Assembly: GCA_002840435.1 (NCBI GenBank)
Contig: PHAT01000004.1
Coordinates: forward strand, 248,001-312,000
DNA length: 64,000 bases
Direction of reading: 5' to 3'
Source: Deltaproteobacteria bacterium HGW-Deltaproteobacteria-6
GTDB taxonomy: Bacteria > Desulfobacterota > Syntrophia > Syntrophales > Smithellaceae
Below the pieces are notes generated by a model. The model did no database searches. It saw only the letters and a list, made by a program, of their open reading frames with translations, and was not told the DNA's origin. This document shows, in pieces, positions 17,394 through 27,734 of this stretch. The position numbers were made by a program, and so were the translations under genes. Positions within the stretch are counted from its first letter, which is position 1. Each line of letters begins with the position of its first letter.

Positions 17394-20300
17394 TTACAAC
17401 TTAACGGGCAGGACCACTTCGACGATGTGTTCTTTGTGATCATCCACCAGCGCAATCTCCGCACCGGGTATGGTTAAGCCGTCTGACGTCATGACGGCAT
17501 GATCCGCTTCTCCTGCGGCCTGACGGATGACGATATGATAAAGTGTTTCCCCGTACCGGTAATGAATTTTAACGTCTTCCCAGGATTGTGGCAGACACGG
17601 CGCAAAACTCAGCCTGCCGTTTTTCAGAGTGAGTCCCATCAGCGATTCCACGATCAGCCGGTACATCCAGGCGGAAGAGCCGGTAAACCATGTCCACCCG
17701 CCGCGCCCGATATGCGGCGCGACCGCATAGACGTCTGAAGAAATCACATAGGGCTCGACTTTATAAATTTCCACCTCCTCAGGCGTCCGGGCATGATTGA
17801 CCGGATTGATGATGTCCAGCACATCCCAGGCGCGTTTCCGGTCGCCGAGCCTGGCAAAAGCCATGGCCGTCCAGATGGCCGCATGCGTGTATTGTCCGCC
17901 GTTTTCCCGCACACCCGGCACATAACCTTTAATATAACCCGGCTCCATCTCCGACTTATCGAACGGCGGGTCCAGGAGCTGAACCAGTTTTTTATCCCGA
18001 TGCACCAGAAATTCATCTACCGCGTTCATCGCAAGGCGGGCTCTGGCTTCATCTCCCGCTCCGGACAGCACGGACCAGCTCTGGGCCACCGAATCAATGC
18101 GGCATTCCGTATTGGTGCACGATCCCAATGATAATCCTTCATCGCTGTATGCGCGCCGGTACCAGCCGCCGTCCCAGCCTTCCCGCTCAACGTTGTGCCG
18201 AAGTTGCGCCGCTTCCTTCCCGCACAAATCGGCAAACGGTCCATCGTCTTTCAGGCGGGCAATTTCCGCAAACCTGACAAGCACGTCATACAGAAAGAAA
18301 CCCATCCAGATACTTTCGCCCTTCCCCTCATCCCCGACTTTATTCATGCCGTCATTCCAGTCGCCGGACCCCATGAGAGGCAGCCCGTGACTGCCAAATC
18401 TCAAGCCTCTCCGGACAGCCCGCACACAATGGTCATATAAACTGCTTTTTTCATCTGACACACCCGGCAGATCGTAATAGGAATCTTCATCCGCCCGGAC
18501 CTGGCGTCCTTCCAGGAAACGGATGCTTTCATTTAAAATTCCGGAATCACCGGTGCTGTCGATATAGCGGCTGACGGCCAGAGGCAGCCACAGGTAATCG
18601 TCCGAACATTGCGTGCGCACACCCCGGCCGGTAGGCGGATGCCACCAGTGCTGGGCGTCACCCTCTGTAAATTGGCGGCTGGCGCACAAAAGCAGGTGCC
18701 CGCGGACAAGGGCCGGTTCGGCATAAACCAGCACCATAACATCCTGCAACTGGTCGCGGAAGCCGAAAGCGCCGCCTGACTGGTAATAACCGCTCCTAGC
18801 CCAGAGCCGGGAAGACAGTGTCTGATATATGAGCCAGCCGTTCGTCAGAATATTGAGTGACGAATCGGGTGTCTCAATCTGCACGACGCTCAGCGTTTTT
18901 GCCCAATATCGATGCACGATTTCCAATTCCTTTTGCGCAACCGCCGATCCCCGGAAGCTCTCCACCGTTTTACTGGCATCGTCTGCGCCCCTTCTCCCGG
19001 TGACACCCAACCGGAAAATGGCCTCGTGCTCCTGCCCGTCCGCCAATCCAAAGGTCGTCTGGATGGCGCCGCAGGGATCAAGACCGGCGCCGACACGGCC
19101 CGACAGATGCTCCCGCGTCAACGCCTGCGGCCGGGACAGTTCTCCGTTGCGGCCGATAAATTCGTCCCGATCGCACGTGAGCGTCCGCGTCGGATCATCC
19201 CCGTCGAAAAAAGCCACCCGGTCGGCAAAATCCGTGTTGTAAGGATTTCTGGCAAAAAGCGCCCCGCTTCCCGCATCCACCTCCGTTGTGACGTGCATGG
19301 CTGTCTTCGGCTGCAAATCACCCAGCACCCACTCCAGATAACCGGTCACGGAAAGGGTGCGGTTACGCCCCGATTCATTCGTCACTTTTAAAACCATAAA
19401 CTTGACCGGCGCGTTCAAGGATACATAGATCCATAATTCCGATTTGATGCCGTCTTCTCTGTGCGTAAAAACACTGTACCCGAAACCGTGGCGGCAGACA
19501 TAAGGCGTTGCACCCGGGCAGGGGAGCGGCGTGGGAGACCAGACCTGCCCGGTTTCTTCATCGCGGATATAAAACGCTTCGCCGCTTGGGTCGCTCACCG
19601 GATCGTTATGCCACGGGGTAAGGCGGTATTCATGGGCATTTTCACTCCATGTCGATGCCGAACCGCTTTCGGAAATAATTGATCCGAAGCGGGCGTTCGC
19701 CAGAACATTCACCCAGGGCAGCGGCGTTTTCTCCCCGGGTTTTGTGATGATGACATATTCACGTCCGTCAGGAGTAAATCCCCCGAGCCCGTTTTTGAAA
19801 ATCAACCCGGGATAAGAAACCGCCGCCTCGTCCTGGCTTTTCGCGCCGGGATTGCGGAGCGGTTTCAGAAGCGGCACAGGCGTATCCTTCTTTTTGCGGC
19901 GGCTGATCTGCTCCTCAAGCGTCCCCATATCATCCCTGATGATGACGCGGGCAACCGTTTGAAAAAGAAGCCGGTCTTCACTGGATATCTGATCACCCGG
20001 CCGCACAAAAATGCCGCCCGGCCGATCGGCGGCCCTGGTTTCCATGCTGGTGGCAATCAGTCCCGCAATCTGGTCGTGAAGCGCCTGCCGGTAAATGGCA
20101 TTATCCTCGTTCCAGATGACCAGATCGACGGCCAGACCTTTTAAACGCCAGTAGGCATGCGCCTGCTGGAGCTGACGGACCAGTTCAATGTTGGCATGAT
20201 CGCCGATCTGCAAAAGCACAATGGGTAGATCGCCGGAAATCGCATAGCCCCATAAGCCGGACTGTCCGCGGCGGTTTCTCACAATGATCTTCGGATCGGC

Positions 20301-23300
20301 CCGGAACGACGCATTGGCGTAAATAACGGAACCGGCCAGACGTCCGTAAAGCTGCGCGTCGTTGTGTGTCGCATTGATTTGCCTGAGCGTGATCTGGCTG
20401 TGCGTCCAGGCCAGAGTAAAGACGCGGTCGGCCAGGCGGTTGTCTGAATATTTTTCAACAAGGGCCAGCGCTCCGGCGCGGGTTTCGGCAATACCGGACA
20501 CAATATCGATGGTTGCCGATTCCCCGGCGGCAAGTTTGACCGGACGGCGAATCGAAACAACCGGATCCAGAACGGAGCCTGCCGTGTTCGAGAGGGCCTG
20601 CACCCCGTCCGCCGACCTGTTCATCGCCACAGGACAGGACAGCGTGTTGCCGCGGCCGACAAACTGCAAACGATCCGTTTCATAAGAGACCTCGCGGCCA
20701 TCCGTGCCGTGCACCACCATTAAATGAAACGTCCAGTAGGCGGGTTCATCCTTGGAGCGCGGTCTTCGCGTGCAGAGAATCGCCTGGCGATCACGGATAA
20801 TTTCCGTCTGAACAAAAAGATTGGAAAACGCCGGATGGATCGCATCGGCCGCAGGCGTCGCGATGACCACTTCCGCGTAACTGGTGATATCCAGTTCACG
20901 GCGTTTTCTGGAACGGTTGGTAATGCGGATGCGCCTCAGTTCCATATCGTCTTCCGGCGACACGGCGATCTGAGTGTAGGTGTTGATTTCATCATCGCGC
21001 CTGCGAAACTCAACTTTCGCATCGGAAAAAATAGCCTCGTACCGGTCCGGCTTCTTCAGCGTCGGCTGATAGGCATTGGACCAGAATTCTCCCGTGACCA
21101 CATCGCGGATATAGCAGAACATGCCCCATGGATCGCGGGTGGCGTCTTCACGCCAGCGCGTCACCGCCAGATCTTTCCAGCGGCTGTATCCGGAGCCGGC
21201 ATTGGTAATCATGACATGGTATCTGCCGTTGGACAGAAGCTGCACCTCCGGCACGGATGTATCGGGAGTTTCGATAACGCGTGACGGAACTTTCTGCGGA
21301 CCCGCCGCCTTCCGGATATTCGTATCGTCGGTGATTTGCCGGTAGAAGGAAAGGGCTTTGGGAATGCGTTCCTGAAGCAAAAGCATTGCCGATTGAAACA
21401 TCGGCTCGGACTCAAAACGCTTCTGCATCGGGCGGTCCAGGAGGAGATGGGCCATCGACAGCAGGCTCATCCCCTGATGATGCGACATGAAAGACCGCAC
21501 GGCAACGCTTTCAACGCCCGCGGGCAGACGTGAGGCGGTGAAATCCAGCGCTTCATAAAAGCCGTATGTCCCCAGCATGCCTTTCGCGGCCAGACGCTGG
21601 AGATTCACGCAGGCCTCCTGAGGCGCGATCATCAGCGCCAGCGCTGAAGCGTACGGTGCCACCACCAGATCGTCGCCGAGCCCCCGTTTAAGACCCAGAC
21701 CGGGGACGCCGAAGGCGCGATACTGGTAGTTGAGATGGACATCGATGTTATTATAACCGGATTCTGAAATGCCCCAGGGCACGCCTCTTTTCTCCCCATA
21801 CGCTATCTGCCTTTTCACCACCGCCTTGTAGGTTTGGTCCAAGAGCGTGTTTTCATAATTCGGCATGATCAGAAGCGGCATCAGGTACTCAAACATCGAT
21901 CCGTCCCAGGAAAGGAGAACGGGATCACCTCCCGGATTGGTCAGCATGCGTCCCAGGGCAAACCAGTTTTCCTTCGGCAGCTGCCCCTCGGCAATGGCGA
22001 CAAAACTGCAGAATCTGGCCTCGGACGCCAGCAGGTCATAGAAGCTCCGGTCCCTGCGGCGTTCGCCGACGCTGTACCCGATCGTCAACAGCTGACGTCC
22101 CTTGTCATAGAGGAAGCTGTAGTCCATGCCGGCCAGTTCCCCTGCTCTTTTAACCAGGCAATTGATGGCGGCCAGTCTTTCCTGCGCCTTCCGGTTTCCT
22201 TCCATGACCAGTTTCTGAAACTCCGCAAACCACGCCTGTTCTCGGCTGTCGGGAGCAGGCCCGATCATTTCAGAAGCGGCGGAAAGCCACCCCGCGGACC
22301 GGTCTGAAACATCCCGCAGAGTGGGGATGCCGATTTCCTCAAAAATACGGGCAGCCCTGCCGGGCGGACCACTCAGCGTCACCCAGGGACAGAATACAAT
22401 CAGTTCATCCGCCGCATCACGGCATTGATGGACAAGGGACTGCGCCCAGCCATATGCCTGATCTTGCCGACCCGCCGTGAGCGATTCGGCAAGGATGGAG
22501 GCGGACTGCGCCAGCATATCGAGACGCAGCCACAAGTCGTTGAGGGTCGCCCCCTGGAAAGCCATGAGTGAATCGAGATGTTTTTTCAATTCAGCCAGCT
22601 CATTTCCGGATGCATTTCCGGCCATGTCTTTGAGGACCCTCCAGGTGTCAGCAAGTCCTTCCGCCAATCGACTGCCCGGCAAATTCCTGTCGGGAAGATC
22701 CAGAAGACCCTGCCTCAGCGTCAGCAGAGAACCCCCAAGATTACCACTGTCCACGGTCGATATATAATGCGGCGGCAGCGTTCTTAAACTTTGCGTGTCA
22801 TACCAGTTATAAAAATGGCCCCGGTGGCGATCCAGTTTTTCCATGGTCCCAAAAGTGTTCGCGGTGCGGCTGATCAGTTCACCGGCTGTCATGTAACCGA
22901 AATCATAAGCGGATAAATTGGAAAGCAGCGCCAGTCCGATATTGGTGGGTGATGTGCGATGGGCAACCACGGCGCCGGGATGCTCCTGATAGTTGTCCGG
23001 AGGCAGCCAGTTGTCCGCCGATGCAACAAACGTTTCAAAAAACGCCCAGGTTCTGCGGGCGGCTTTTCTTAAGAAAACGATCTGCTCGTCTTTCAGGATG
23101 ATCCCCTCTTTTACGGAAGGCCGGCTGACCCACCAGGTAATGACAGGAGACAAAAACCAGAGGGCCAGCACCGGCGCCGCCGCACATATCGCGGCGGGCG
23201 TCCCCGACCAGAGCAGATAAGTCCATACCGCGGCGGACAGGAAAGGCGCTATCCACATGGTCCTGCAGGATGCCGCCAGATCATTTCCGGCGCGATGCGC

Positions 23301-26132
23301 CTGGTTGCTGAACGGATTCCACTCCAGCAGTCGCTTGTGTGTCATAAGCATCCGAAAGCTGGTGCGCACGATCGCATCCAGACTGTACAGCGCTTCGTAC
23401 GGCAGACAGACGATCGTAAATAAAATCTGCAGACCGTGCCTTCTGGCCTGACGCATCATATAGGTTAAGTGGTCACGCCACAACACGTCTCCCGGTTTAC
23501 GCAATACATCCAGGATGACGGAGCCGGCGGAAGGAATCAGCAGAATCCCCGCCACCAGAAGCGTCCACAGCCAGGCAGGCTGCAGGATCGTCCAACCGGC
23601 GATCAGCAGAATGGTCAGGGCGGCGGGCACAAGGCTACGGCGGAGGTTATCGAATATTTTCCACTGGGAAAGCATCGAGAGGGCATTCTGTCGATATGCT
23701 CCGCCGAAAACGGGGACCTTTGATCTCAGCCAACCGGCAATTTGCCAGTCCCCGCGAATCCAGCGGTGTCTGCGGCTCACATCCGCCCGGTACTGGGCCG
23801 GATATTCTTCATACAATTCCACATCGGAGATAAACCCGCTCCTGGCATGGCACCCTTCGATCAGGTCATGACTGAGAATCCGGTTTTCGGGAAGACGGTC
23901 ATGCAGCACCTTTTCAAACGCATCGACATCATAAATTCCCTTGCCGACATAAGACCCTTCACCGAAAACATCCTGATAAATATCGGAAACCATGCGCGTG
24001 TATGGGTCGATCCCCGTCTGGCCTCCCCACAATCGCGAATACCGGGTCTGCCTGACCCCGGATAAGCTCTCCGTCAGCCTGGGTTGAAGGATGCTGTAAC
24101 CGTCGTAAATGATTTTTTTTGATTCGTCAAAACGGGGACGGTTCAGCGGATGGGCCATCGTCCCGATAAATTTCTCCGCGGCATCACGGGGAAGCTGCGT
24201 ATCCGTATCCAGCGTAATGACATACTTGACATTGGATAATAATTCCGCGGCGCCGACAATCTTGGAAAAACAATCTTTCGCGCCGCCTCTGAGCAGGGCG
24301 TTCAAATCGGCCAGCTTGCCGCGTTTGCGTTCATAACCCATCCATATTTCTTCTTCCGGATTCCAGCGGCGCGGACGGTGAAACAGAAAAAACGATCCTT
24401 CTTTGGCGCCCCGGTATTTCTCGTGGAGCTCCTTGATCCCTCTCTCGGCCAGACGCAAAAGTTCGTCATCTTCGGGCATTTTTTCTGAAGCGGCGTCACA
24501 AAAATCAGTCAGCAAGCCGAAGTGCAGGTTATTTTTCCGGTTCGTCAGAAATCGAATTTCCAGCGCTTCGATCAAATCCTTCACGTTTTGAACATTGTTG
24601 AGCATGGTGGGAATGACCACCAGCGTGCTCGACTCCGGCGGAATTTCCATGGAAAAATCCAGGCGCGGCAGGGGCTGCGGACGTGCAAACTGCGTGGCCA
24701 GCCAGTTGGTCAACGCCACGCCCAGCGAGCTTGCGGAAAGAACCAGGACAAGCGCCAAAGGCAACAGTATCCAGCCGTGAATGCCCGCCTTCTGAATCCC
24801 GGCAAGCAGGTATCCCGCCAGTAATAAGGTCATCCCGATGATGCAACCCAGATAGAGCAATAGAGGCACCCGGCAGAGAACCCTCCTTGCGGCCTCGGTG
24901 AAAGAAAGGCGCATCTGCGCGCTTTTTTCCAGCTGCGGCAATCCTTTGTTAATCAGATAAAAACCGACATGAACCATCCGCTCATCACCGCTTTTTTGCG
25001 ACAGGGCTTCTCTGGCTAAATCAACGGCTTTTTGCGCGACATCCCTTTCGAACATCGGAGAGTTTTTGGCGATTTTTTCCACGACATGACGATAATGGTC
25101 CCGTGTGACAAAATCCATCCGGGGATAAACATCGGCCGGATCTTCCCGCAGTATTTTTTCAACGACGCTCAGGGTCTCGACAAATTCACGCCAGTCCATC
25201 GTCGTCAGAAACCGGAGAGAGCCGATGCTGTTGCTGACCGACGCCTGGTCCGCGGCCAGTTGCTGATTCCCCGTCTGAATCATCTGTTCAATGGTCGAAT
25301 GCGATTCGGAAAGCCGCTGTTCAATCCAACCCAGAGGCAGGGCCAGCGCCGGACTCTTTCCCTGCAAACGGCGCGCAAACTCCGCGACAAAAGTACTGGA
25401 AAGCGCCGGATCGGACTTCGCCATATCCGCAATAACGAGGACGAGATTTTTGGGGTCCCGCCTGGCAATTTCAACCATCCGGTCCGCCCAGTCATTGGCG
25501 CGCTCCCGGTCGGCGATATCGGCCATGATACGCGTTCCCATCCGCCGGAGATTTTCAATCAGAGCCAGACGCAGCATGATCGGGATGGCCCACAACTCAC
25601 CGAGTTTCAAATGGGAAACCGTCTGGTAGTTCGTAACAAAGTTAACCAGATTTTCCAGATCCACCCGGCCGTCGCCATGGGAAATGATCTGACGCGCGAT
25701 GTCATAAACCCGGGGCAGTCCGGCTGAAGGTCCGGAGGCAAGCCAGGGCAGGCTCCGGCTGAAGCTGCGGGATAAGTGCCGCTTGGCCGTACGGACATTT
25801 TCTTCAATTAAATAAAAGTTATCCAGCAGCCACTCCTCGGCCGGGGCGGCGGGGCGATTGGCCAAAACGGCGGCCGTCAACCGCCGGATGGTTTCCTCCA
25901 GAACTGCTTCATTCTCATGGAGCCGCTCCAGCAGTTTTTCGGTCGCTTTTTTACCGGTTAGTTGATGCAGGCCCGCCAGTTTTCTGGCATGCCGCTTCAT
26001 TTGTTCTGAACTGAGCAATTCCGATCGCAGAGGAAATTCGTCGCGGGCATATTTCTTCCCGGAACGCCTTTTCGAAAAGCGCTTTTTTAAAAGTAAAAAA
26101 GTATCGGTCGCTGTCTTGTAGATCAAATTCAA
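17394..26132 (-). CDS. ndvB: Cyclic beta-1,2-glucan synthase (NdvB/ChvB-like)
   Basis: A giant membrane protein of about 2912 residues with the full NdvB order: N-terminal helical region (to ~430), membrane helices (~430-510), a GT84 glycosyltransferase domain with LDTDTQLPRD (D-x-D) and RRHRWIRGDWQ (near 812), more membrane helices (~835-1005), a glucoamylase-like domain (WDGSMFEYLMP, ~1410-1440), two carbohydrate-binding beta-sandwich regions and a GH94 phosphorylase domain with the acid GSGDWNDG (near 2616). The family polymerises UDP-glucose into beta-1,2-glucan, cyclises it and trims its length; product is periplasmic. The start is placed at a TTG (26132) because AAGGAG lies seven bases upstream; a GTG at 26201 gives a longer frame without such a site. 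It follows the phosphofructokinase gene closely, so an operon is likely. Confidence 0.9.
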   Translation of the reverse strand: MNLIYKTATDTFLLLKKRFSKRRSGKKYARDEFPLRSELLSSEQMKRHARKLAGLHQLTGKKATEKLLERLHENEAVLEETIRRLTAAVLANRPAAPAEEWLLDNFYLIEENVRTAKRHLSRSFSRSLPWLASGPSAGLPRVYDIARQIISHGDGRVDLENLVNFVTNYQTVSHLKLGELWAIPIMLRLALIENLRRMGTRIMADIADRERANDWADRMVEIARRDPKNLVLVIADMAKSDPALSSTFVAEFARRLQGKSPALALPLGWIEQRLSESHSTIEQMIQTGNQQLAADQASVSNSIGSLRFLTTMDWREFVETLSVVEKILREDPADVYPRMDFVTRDHYRHVVEKIAKNSPMFERDVAQKAVDLAREALSQKSGDERMVHVGFYLINKGLPQLEKSAQMRLSFTEAARRVLCRVPLLLYLGCIIGMTLLLAGYLLAGIQKAGIHGWILLPLALVLVLSASSLGVALTNWLATQFARPQPLPRLDFSMEIPPESSTLVVIPTMLNNVQNVKDLIEALEIRFLTNRKNNLHFGLLTDFCDAASEKMPEDDELLRLAERGIKELHEKYRGAKEGSFFLFHRPRRWNPEEEIWMGYERKRGKLADLNALLRGGAKDCFSKIVGAAELLSNVKYVITLDTDTQLPRDAAEKFIGTMAHPLNRPRFDESKKIIYDGYSILQPRLTESLSGVRQTRYSRLWGGQTGIDPYTRMVSDIYQDVFGEGSYVGKGIYDVDAFEKVLHDRLPENRILSHDLIEGCHARSGFISDVELYEEYPAQYRADVSRRHRWIRGDWQIAGWLRSKVPVFGGAYRQNALSMLSQWKIFDNLRRSLVPAALTILLIAGWTILQPAWLWTLLVAGILLIPSAGSVILDVLRKPGDVLWRDHLTYMMRQARRHGLQILFTIVCLPYEALYSLDAIVRTSFRMLMTHKRLLEWNPFSNQAHRAGNDLAASCRTMWIAPFLSAAVWTYLLWSGTPAAICAAAPVLALWFLSPVITWWVSRPSVKEGIILKDEQIVFLRKAARRTWAFFETFVASADNWLPPDNYQEHPGAVVAHRTSPTNIGLALLSNLSAYDFGYMTAGELISRTANTFGTMEKLDRHRGHFYNWYDTQSLRTLPPHYISTVDSGNLGGSLLTLRQGLLDLPDRNLPGSRLAEGLADTWRVLKDMAGNASGNELAELKKHLDSLMAFQGATLNDLWLRLDMLAQSASILAESLTAGRQDQAYGWAQSLVHQCRDAADELIVFCPWVTLSGPPGRAARIFEEIGIPTLRDVSDRSAGWLSAASEMIGPAPDSREQAWFAEFQKLVMEGNRKAQERLAAINCLVKRAGELAGMDYSFLYDKGRQLLTIGYSVGERRRDRSFYDLLASEARFCSFVAIAEGQLPKENWFALGRMLTNPGGDPVLLSWDGSMFEYLMPLLIMPNYENTLLDQTYKAVVKRQIAYGEKRGVPWGISESGYNNIDVHLNYQYRAFGVPGLGLKRGLGDDLVVAPYASALALMIAPQEACVNLQRLAAKGMLGTYGFYEALDFTASRLPAGVESVAVRSFMSHHQGMSLLSMAHLLLDRPMQKRFESEPMFQSAMLLLQERIPKALSFYRQITDDTNIRKAAGPQKVPSRVIETPDTSVPEVQLLSNGRYHVMITNAGSGYSRWKDLAVTRWREDATRDPWGMFCYIRDVVTGEFWSNAYQPTLKKPDRYEAIFSDAKVEFRRRDDEINTYTQIAVSPEDDMELRRIRITNRSRKRRELDITSYAEVVIATPAADAIHPAFSNLFVQTEIIRDRQAILCTRRPRSKDEPAYWTFHLMVVHGTDGREVSYETDRLQFVGRGNTLSCPVAMNRSADGVQALSNTAGSVLDPVVSIRRPVKLAAGESATIDIVSGIAETRAGALALVEKYSDNRLADRVFTLAWTHSQITLRQINATHNDAQLYGRLAGSVIYANASFRADPKIIVRNRRGQSGLWGYAISGDLPIVLLQIGDHANIELVRQLQQAHAYWRLKGLAVDLVIWNEDNAIYRQALHDQIAGLIATSMETRAADRPGGIFVRPGDQISSEDRLLFQTVARVIIRDDMGTLEEQISRRKKKDTPVPLLKPLRNPGAKSQDEAAVSYPGLIFKNGLGGFTPDGREYVIITKPGEKTPLPWVNVLANARFGSIISESGSASTWSENAHEYRLTPWHNDPVSDPSGEAFYIRDEETGQVWSPTPLPCPGATPYVCRHGFGYSVFTHREDGIKSELWIYVSLNAPVKFMVLKVTNESGRNRTLSVTGYLEWVLGDLQPKTAMHVTTEVDAGSGALFARNPYNTDFADRVAFFDGDDPTRTLTCDRDEFIGRNGELSRPQALTREHLSGRVGAGLDPCGAIQTTFGLADGQEHEAIFRLGVTGRRGADDASKTVESFRGSAVAQKELEIVHRYWAKTLSVVQIETPDSSLNILTNGWLIYQTLSSRLWARSGYYQSGGAFGFRDQLQDVMVLVYAEPALVRGHLLLCASRQFTEGDAQHWWHPPTGRGVRTQCSDDYLWLPLAVSRYIDSTGDSGILNESIRFLEGRQVRADEDSYYDLPGVSDEKSSLYDHCVRAVRRGLRFGSHGLPLMGSGDWNDGMNKVGDEGKGESIWMGFFLYDVLVRFAEIARLKDDGPFADLCGKEAAQLRHNVEREGWDGGWYRRAYSDEGLSLGSCTNTECRIDSVAQSWSVLSGAGDEARARLAMNAVDEFLVHRDKKLVQLLDPPFDKSEMEPGYIKGYVPGVRENGGQYTHAAIWTAMAFARLGDRKRAWDVLDIINPVNHARTPEEVEIYKVEPYVISSDVYAVAPHIGRGGWTWFTGSSAWMYRLIVESLMGLTLKNGRLSFAPCLPQSWEDVKIHYRYGETLYHIVIRQAAGEADHAVMTSDGLTIPGAEIALVDDHKEHIVEVVLPVKL

Positions 26133-26204
26133 TTTTTGTCTCCTTGTTGGCGAACAGAGGCGGCCGTCATCTCCCGGAAAAACATCTTTCTTGCCGGGCA
26201 CATT

Positions 26205-27302
26205 TTAGAGAATTGATCGTTTGCCGTTATAACGTTCAACATCATAATATTTATCCACATCGATGAGATTCAGGTGATCGGTCACATCTTTCATGGGCAC
26301 CGATGTGATTTCCCCGTGGCGGTAGCTGACCATCCTGCCGAAATCCTCGTTGACGATCATGTCCACGGCCGCAATCCCGAACCACCGCGCCATCAGGCGG
26401 TCCCGGGCCGACGGCGCTCCGCCCCGCTGCAGGTGGCTTAAGACGACATAGCGGGTTTCCAAACCCGTTTTCTCCTCGATTTCCTTTGCGAGATGGGCGG
26501 CAATGCCTCCCAGCGACCGGTGCCCGAACTCATCCACCTTGTTGTCCTTGCAGAATTCCTGATGGACGGTCATGGTCGCACCCTCGGATACAACGAGAAT
26601 ACTGTATTGAATCTCCCGGCCGCGGCGTTCTTCAAGCAGCGTACAGACCCGTCCCATATCAAAAGGGTGCTCGGGAATCAGAATGATGTAAGCGCCGCTG
26701 CATTCACCGCCGTGCAGGGCGAGCCAGCCCGCGTGCCGGCCCATGGTCTCCACCACGAAGATCCGGTTATGCGAACCGGCGGTTGTCCGGAGACGATCAA
26801 TCTCTTCCATGATGATATTCACCGCCGAATCGAAGCCCAGTGAATAATCGGTGCCCGCCAGATCACCGTCAATGGTCTTGGGAATACCGACCGTCTTGAT
26901 GCCCAGATGGTAAAGCCTGGAGGCCACGCCGAGCGTATCCTCGCCGCCGATGGCCACAATGACGTCAATGCCCAGCCTGGCGATATTCGAAAGCACCTTT
27001 GCGGAGGTGTCCTTCACGGGATTAAACGGATTGGTCCGCGATGTCCCGAGATTGGTCCCCCCGTGACGGTCCCATGTCCGCACGATCTCTTCGTCGAGTT
27101 TCAGGGTATGCCGGGCGAGGCTTTCAGGACTTTCCGGATCAACCGCCACAAGCCCCCTCCATCCTTCGCGGATGCCGATCACATCAAACTTGATGCGATG
27201 CTTTTTCTCCAGAAGAGGATCGAGGGCCGTTTTGGTCACCCATTTAATCGCGCCGTTGAGCCCCGGGCAATCACCGCCACCCGTTAAAACAGCAATTCTC
27301 AT
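26205..27302 (-). CDS. pfp: Pyrophosphate-type 6-phosphofructokinase
   Basis: A 365-residue group III-like phosphofructokinase, beginning MRIAVLTGGGDCPGLN. ATP enzymes carry Gly at the position after GGD/E and Gly in PGTIDND; here the motifs are GGEDTLG and PKTIDGD, so Asp and Lys occupy the two diagnostic sites, as in diphosphate-dependent enzymes (fructose-6-P + PPi to fructose-1,6-bisP + Pi, reversible). The MGRHAGWLAL element for substrate binding is intact. The ATG at 27302 is preferred over an upstream one at 27380 because GAGGA lies eight bases before it and it matches the family N-terminus. The glucan synthase gene begins within about 70 bases downstream. PPi dependence follows from residues, not from assay. 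Confidence 0.88.
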   Translation of the reverse strand: MRIAVLTGGGDCPGLNGAIKWVTKTALDPLLEKKHRIKFDVIGIREGWRGLVAVDPESPESLARHTLKLDEEIVRTWDRHGGTNLGTSRTNPFNPVKDTSAKVLSNIARLGIDVIVAIGGEDTLGVASRLYHLGIKTVGIPKTIDGDLAGTDYSLGFDSAVNIIMEEIDRLRTTAGSHNRIFVVETMGRHAGWLALHGGECSGAYIILIPEHPFDMGRVCTLLEERRGREIQYSILVVSEGATMTVHQEFCKDNKVDEFGHRSLGGIAAHLAKEIEEKTGLETRYVVLSHLQRGGAPSARDRLMARWFGIAAVDMIVNEDFGRMVSYRHGEITSVPMKDVTDHLNLIDVDKYYDVERYNGKRSIL

Positions 27303-27734
27303 AGCTATTTTCCTCAAAAGATTATTCGATTGTTTCGTTACAAATAAAAAATAGACGACGTTACAATTCTTCTTGATCAATCAGCAGAAAGGCAGTTGGA
27401 TATTTAAATCGAGTGAAACGGCTGCTCCGTATATCACAGTTAACAATCTGTTTTTTCCTTCGCACCTTGAGGTTTCGGCAACGTAACAGGATGCCAACTG
27501 TTATTATTAATAATATTGCATATTTCTTAATTTTTTTCAACTGAAGAGTTTCAGGCAAACCAACTGAGACAGCGCCCTGTTATGTGCCGCCGGTCGATGA
27601 ATGACCATTGAAATTTGCCTGCTTTCCGCCGCGCCCGCAAAGCGTGAACAGCAGGCTATAGACGAACCCGGGGATTACGAAATGAAACCGCTGTCATCTC
27701 CCGCACCGATCGGCCGTCAATCTTATTTTGCCTG
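27303..27734. other. AT-rich intergenic region upstream of the phosphofructokinase gene
   Basis: About 430 bases without a credible gene. It contains a 14-base perfect palindrome TATTATTAATAATA (27502-27515) and, on the minus strand, a TTGAAA followed by AT-rich sequence near 27510-27540 that could be a distant promoter for the phosphofructokinase-glucan synthase operon. The part near 27570-27720 is GC-richer and featureless to my eye. Confidence 0.35.

Noticed and set aside
27361-27558. 65-codon minus-strand frame upstream of the phosphofructokinase gene
   Set aside because: AT-rich, with no ribosome-binding site and no recognisable sequence; it overlaps the alternative long start of the phosphofructokinase gene.
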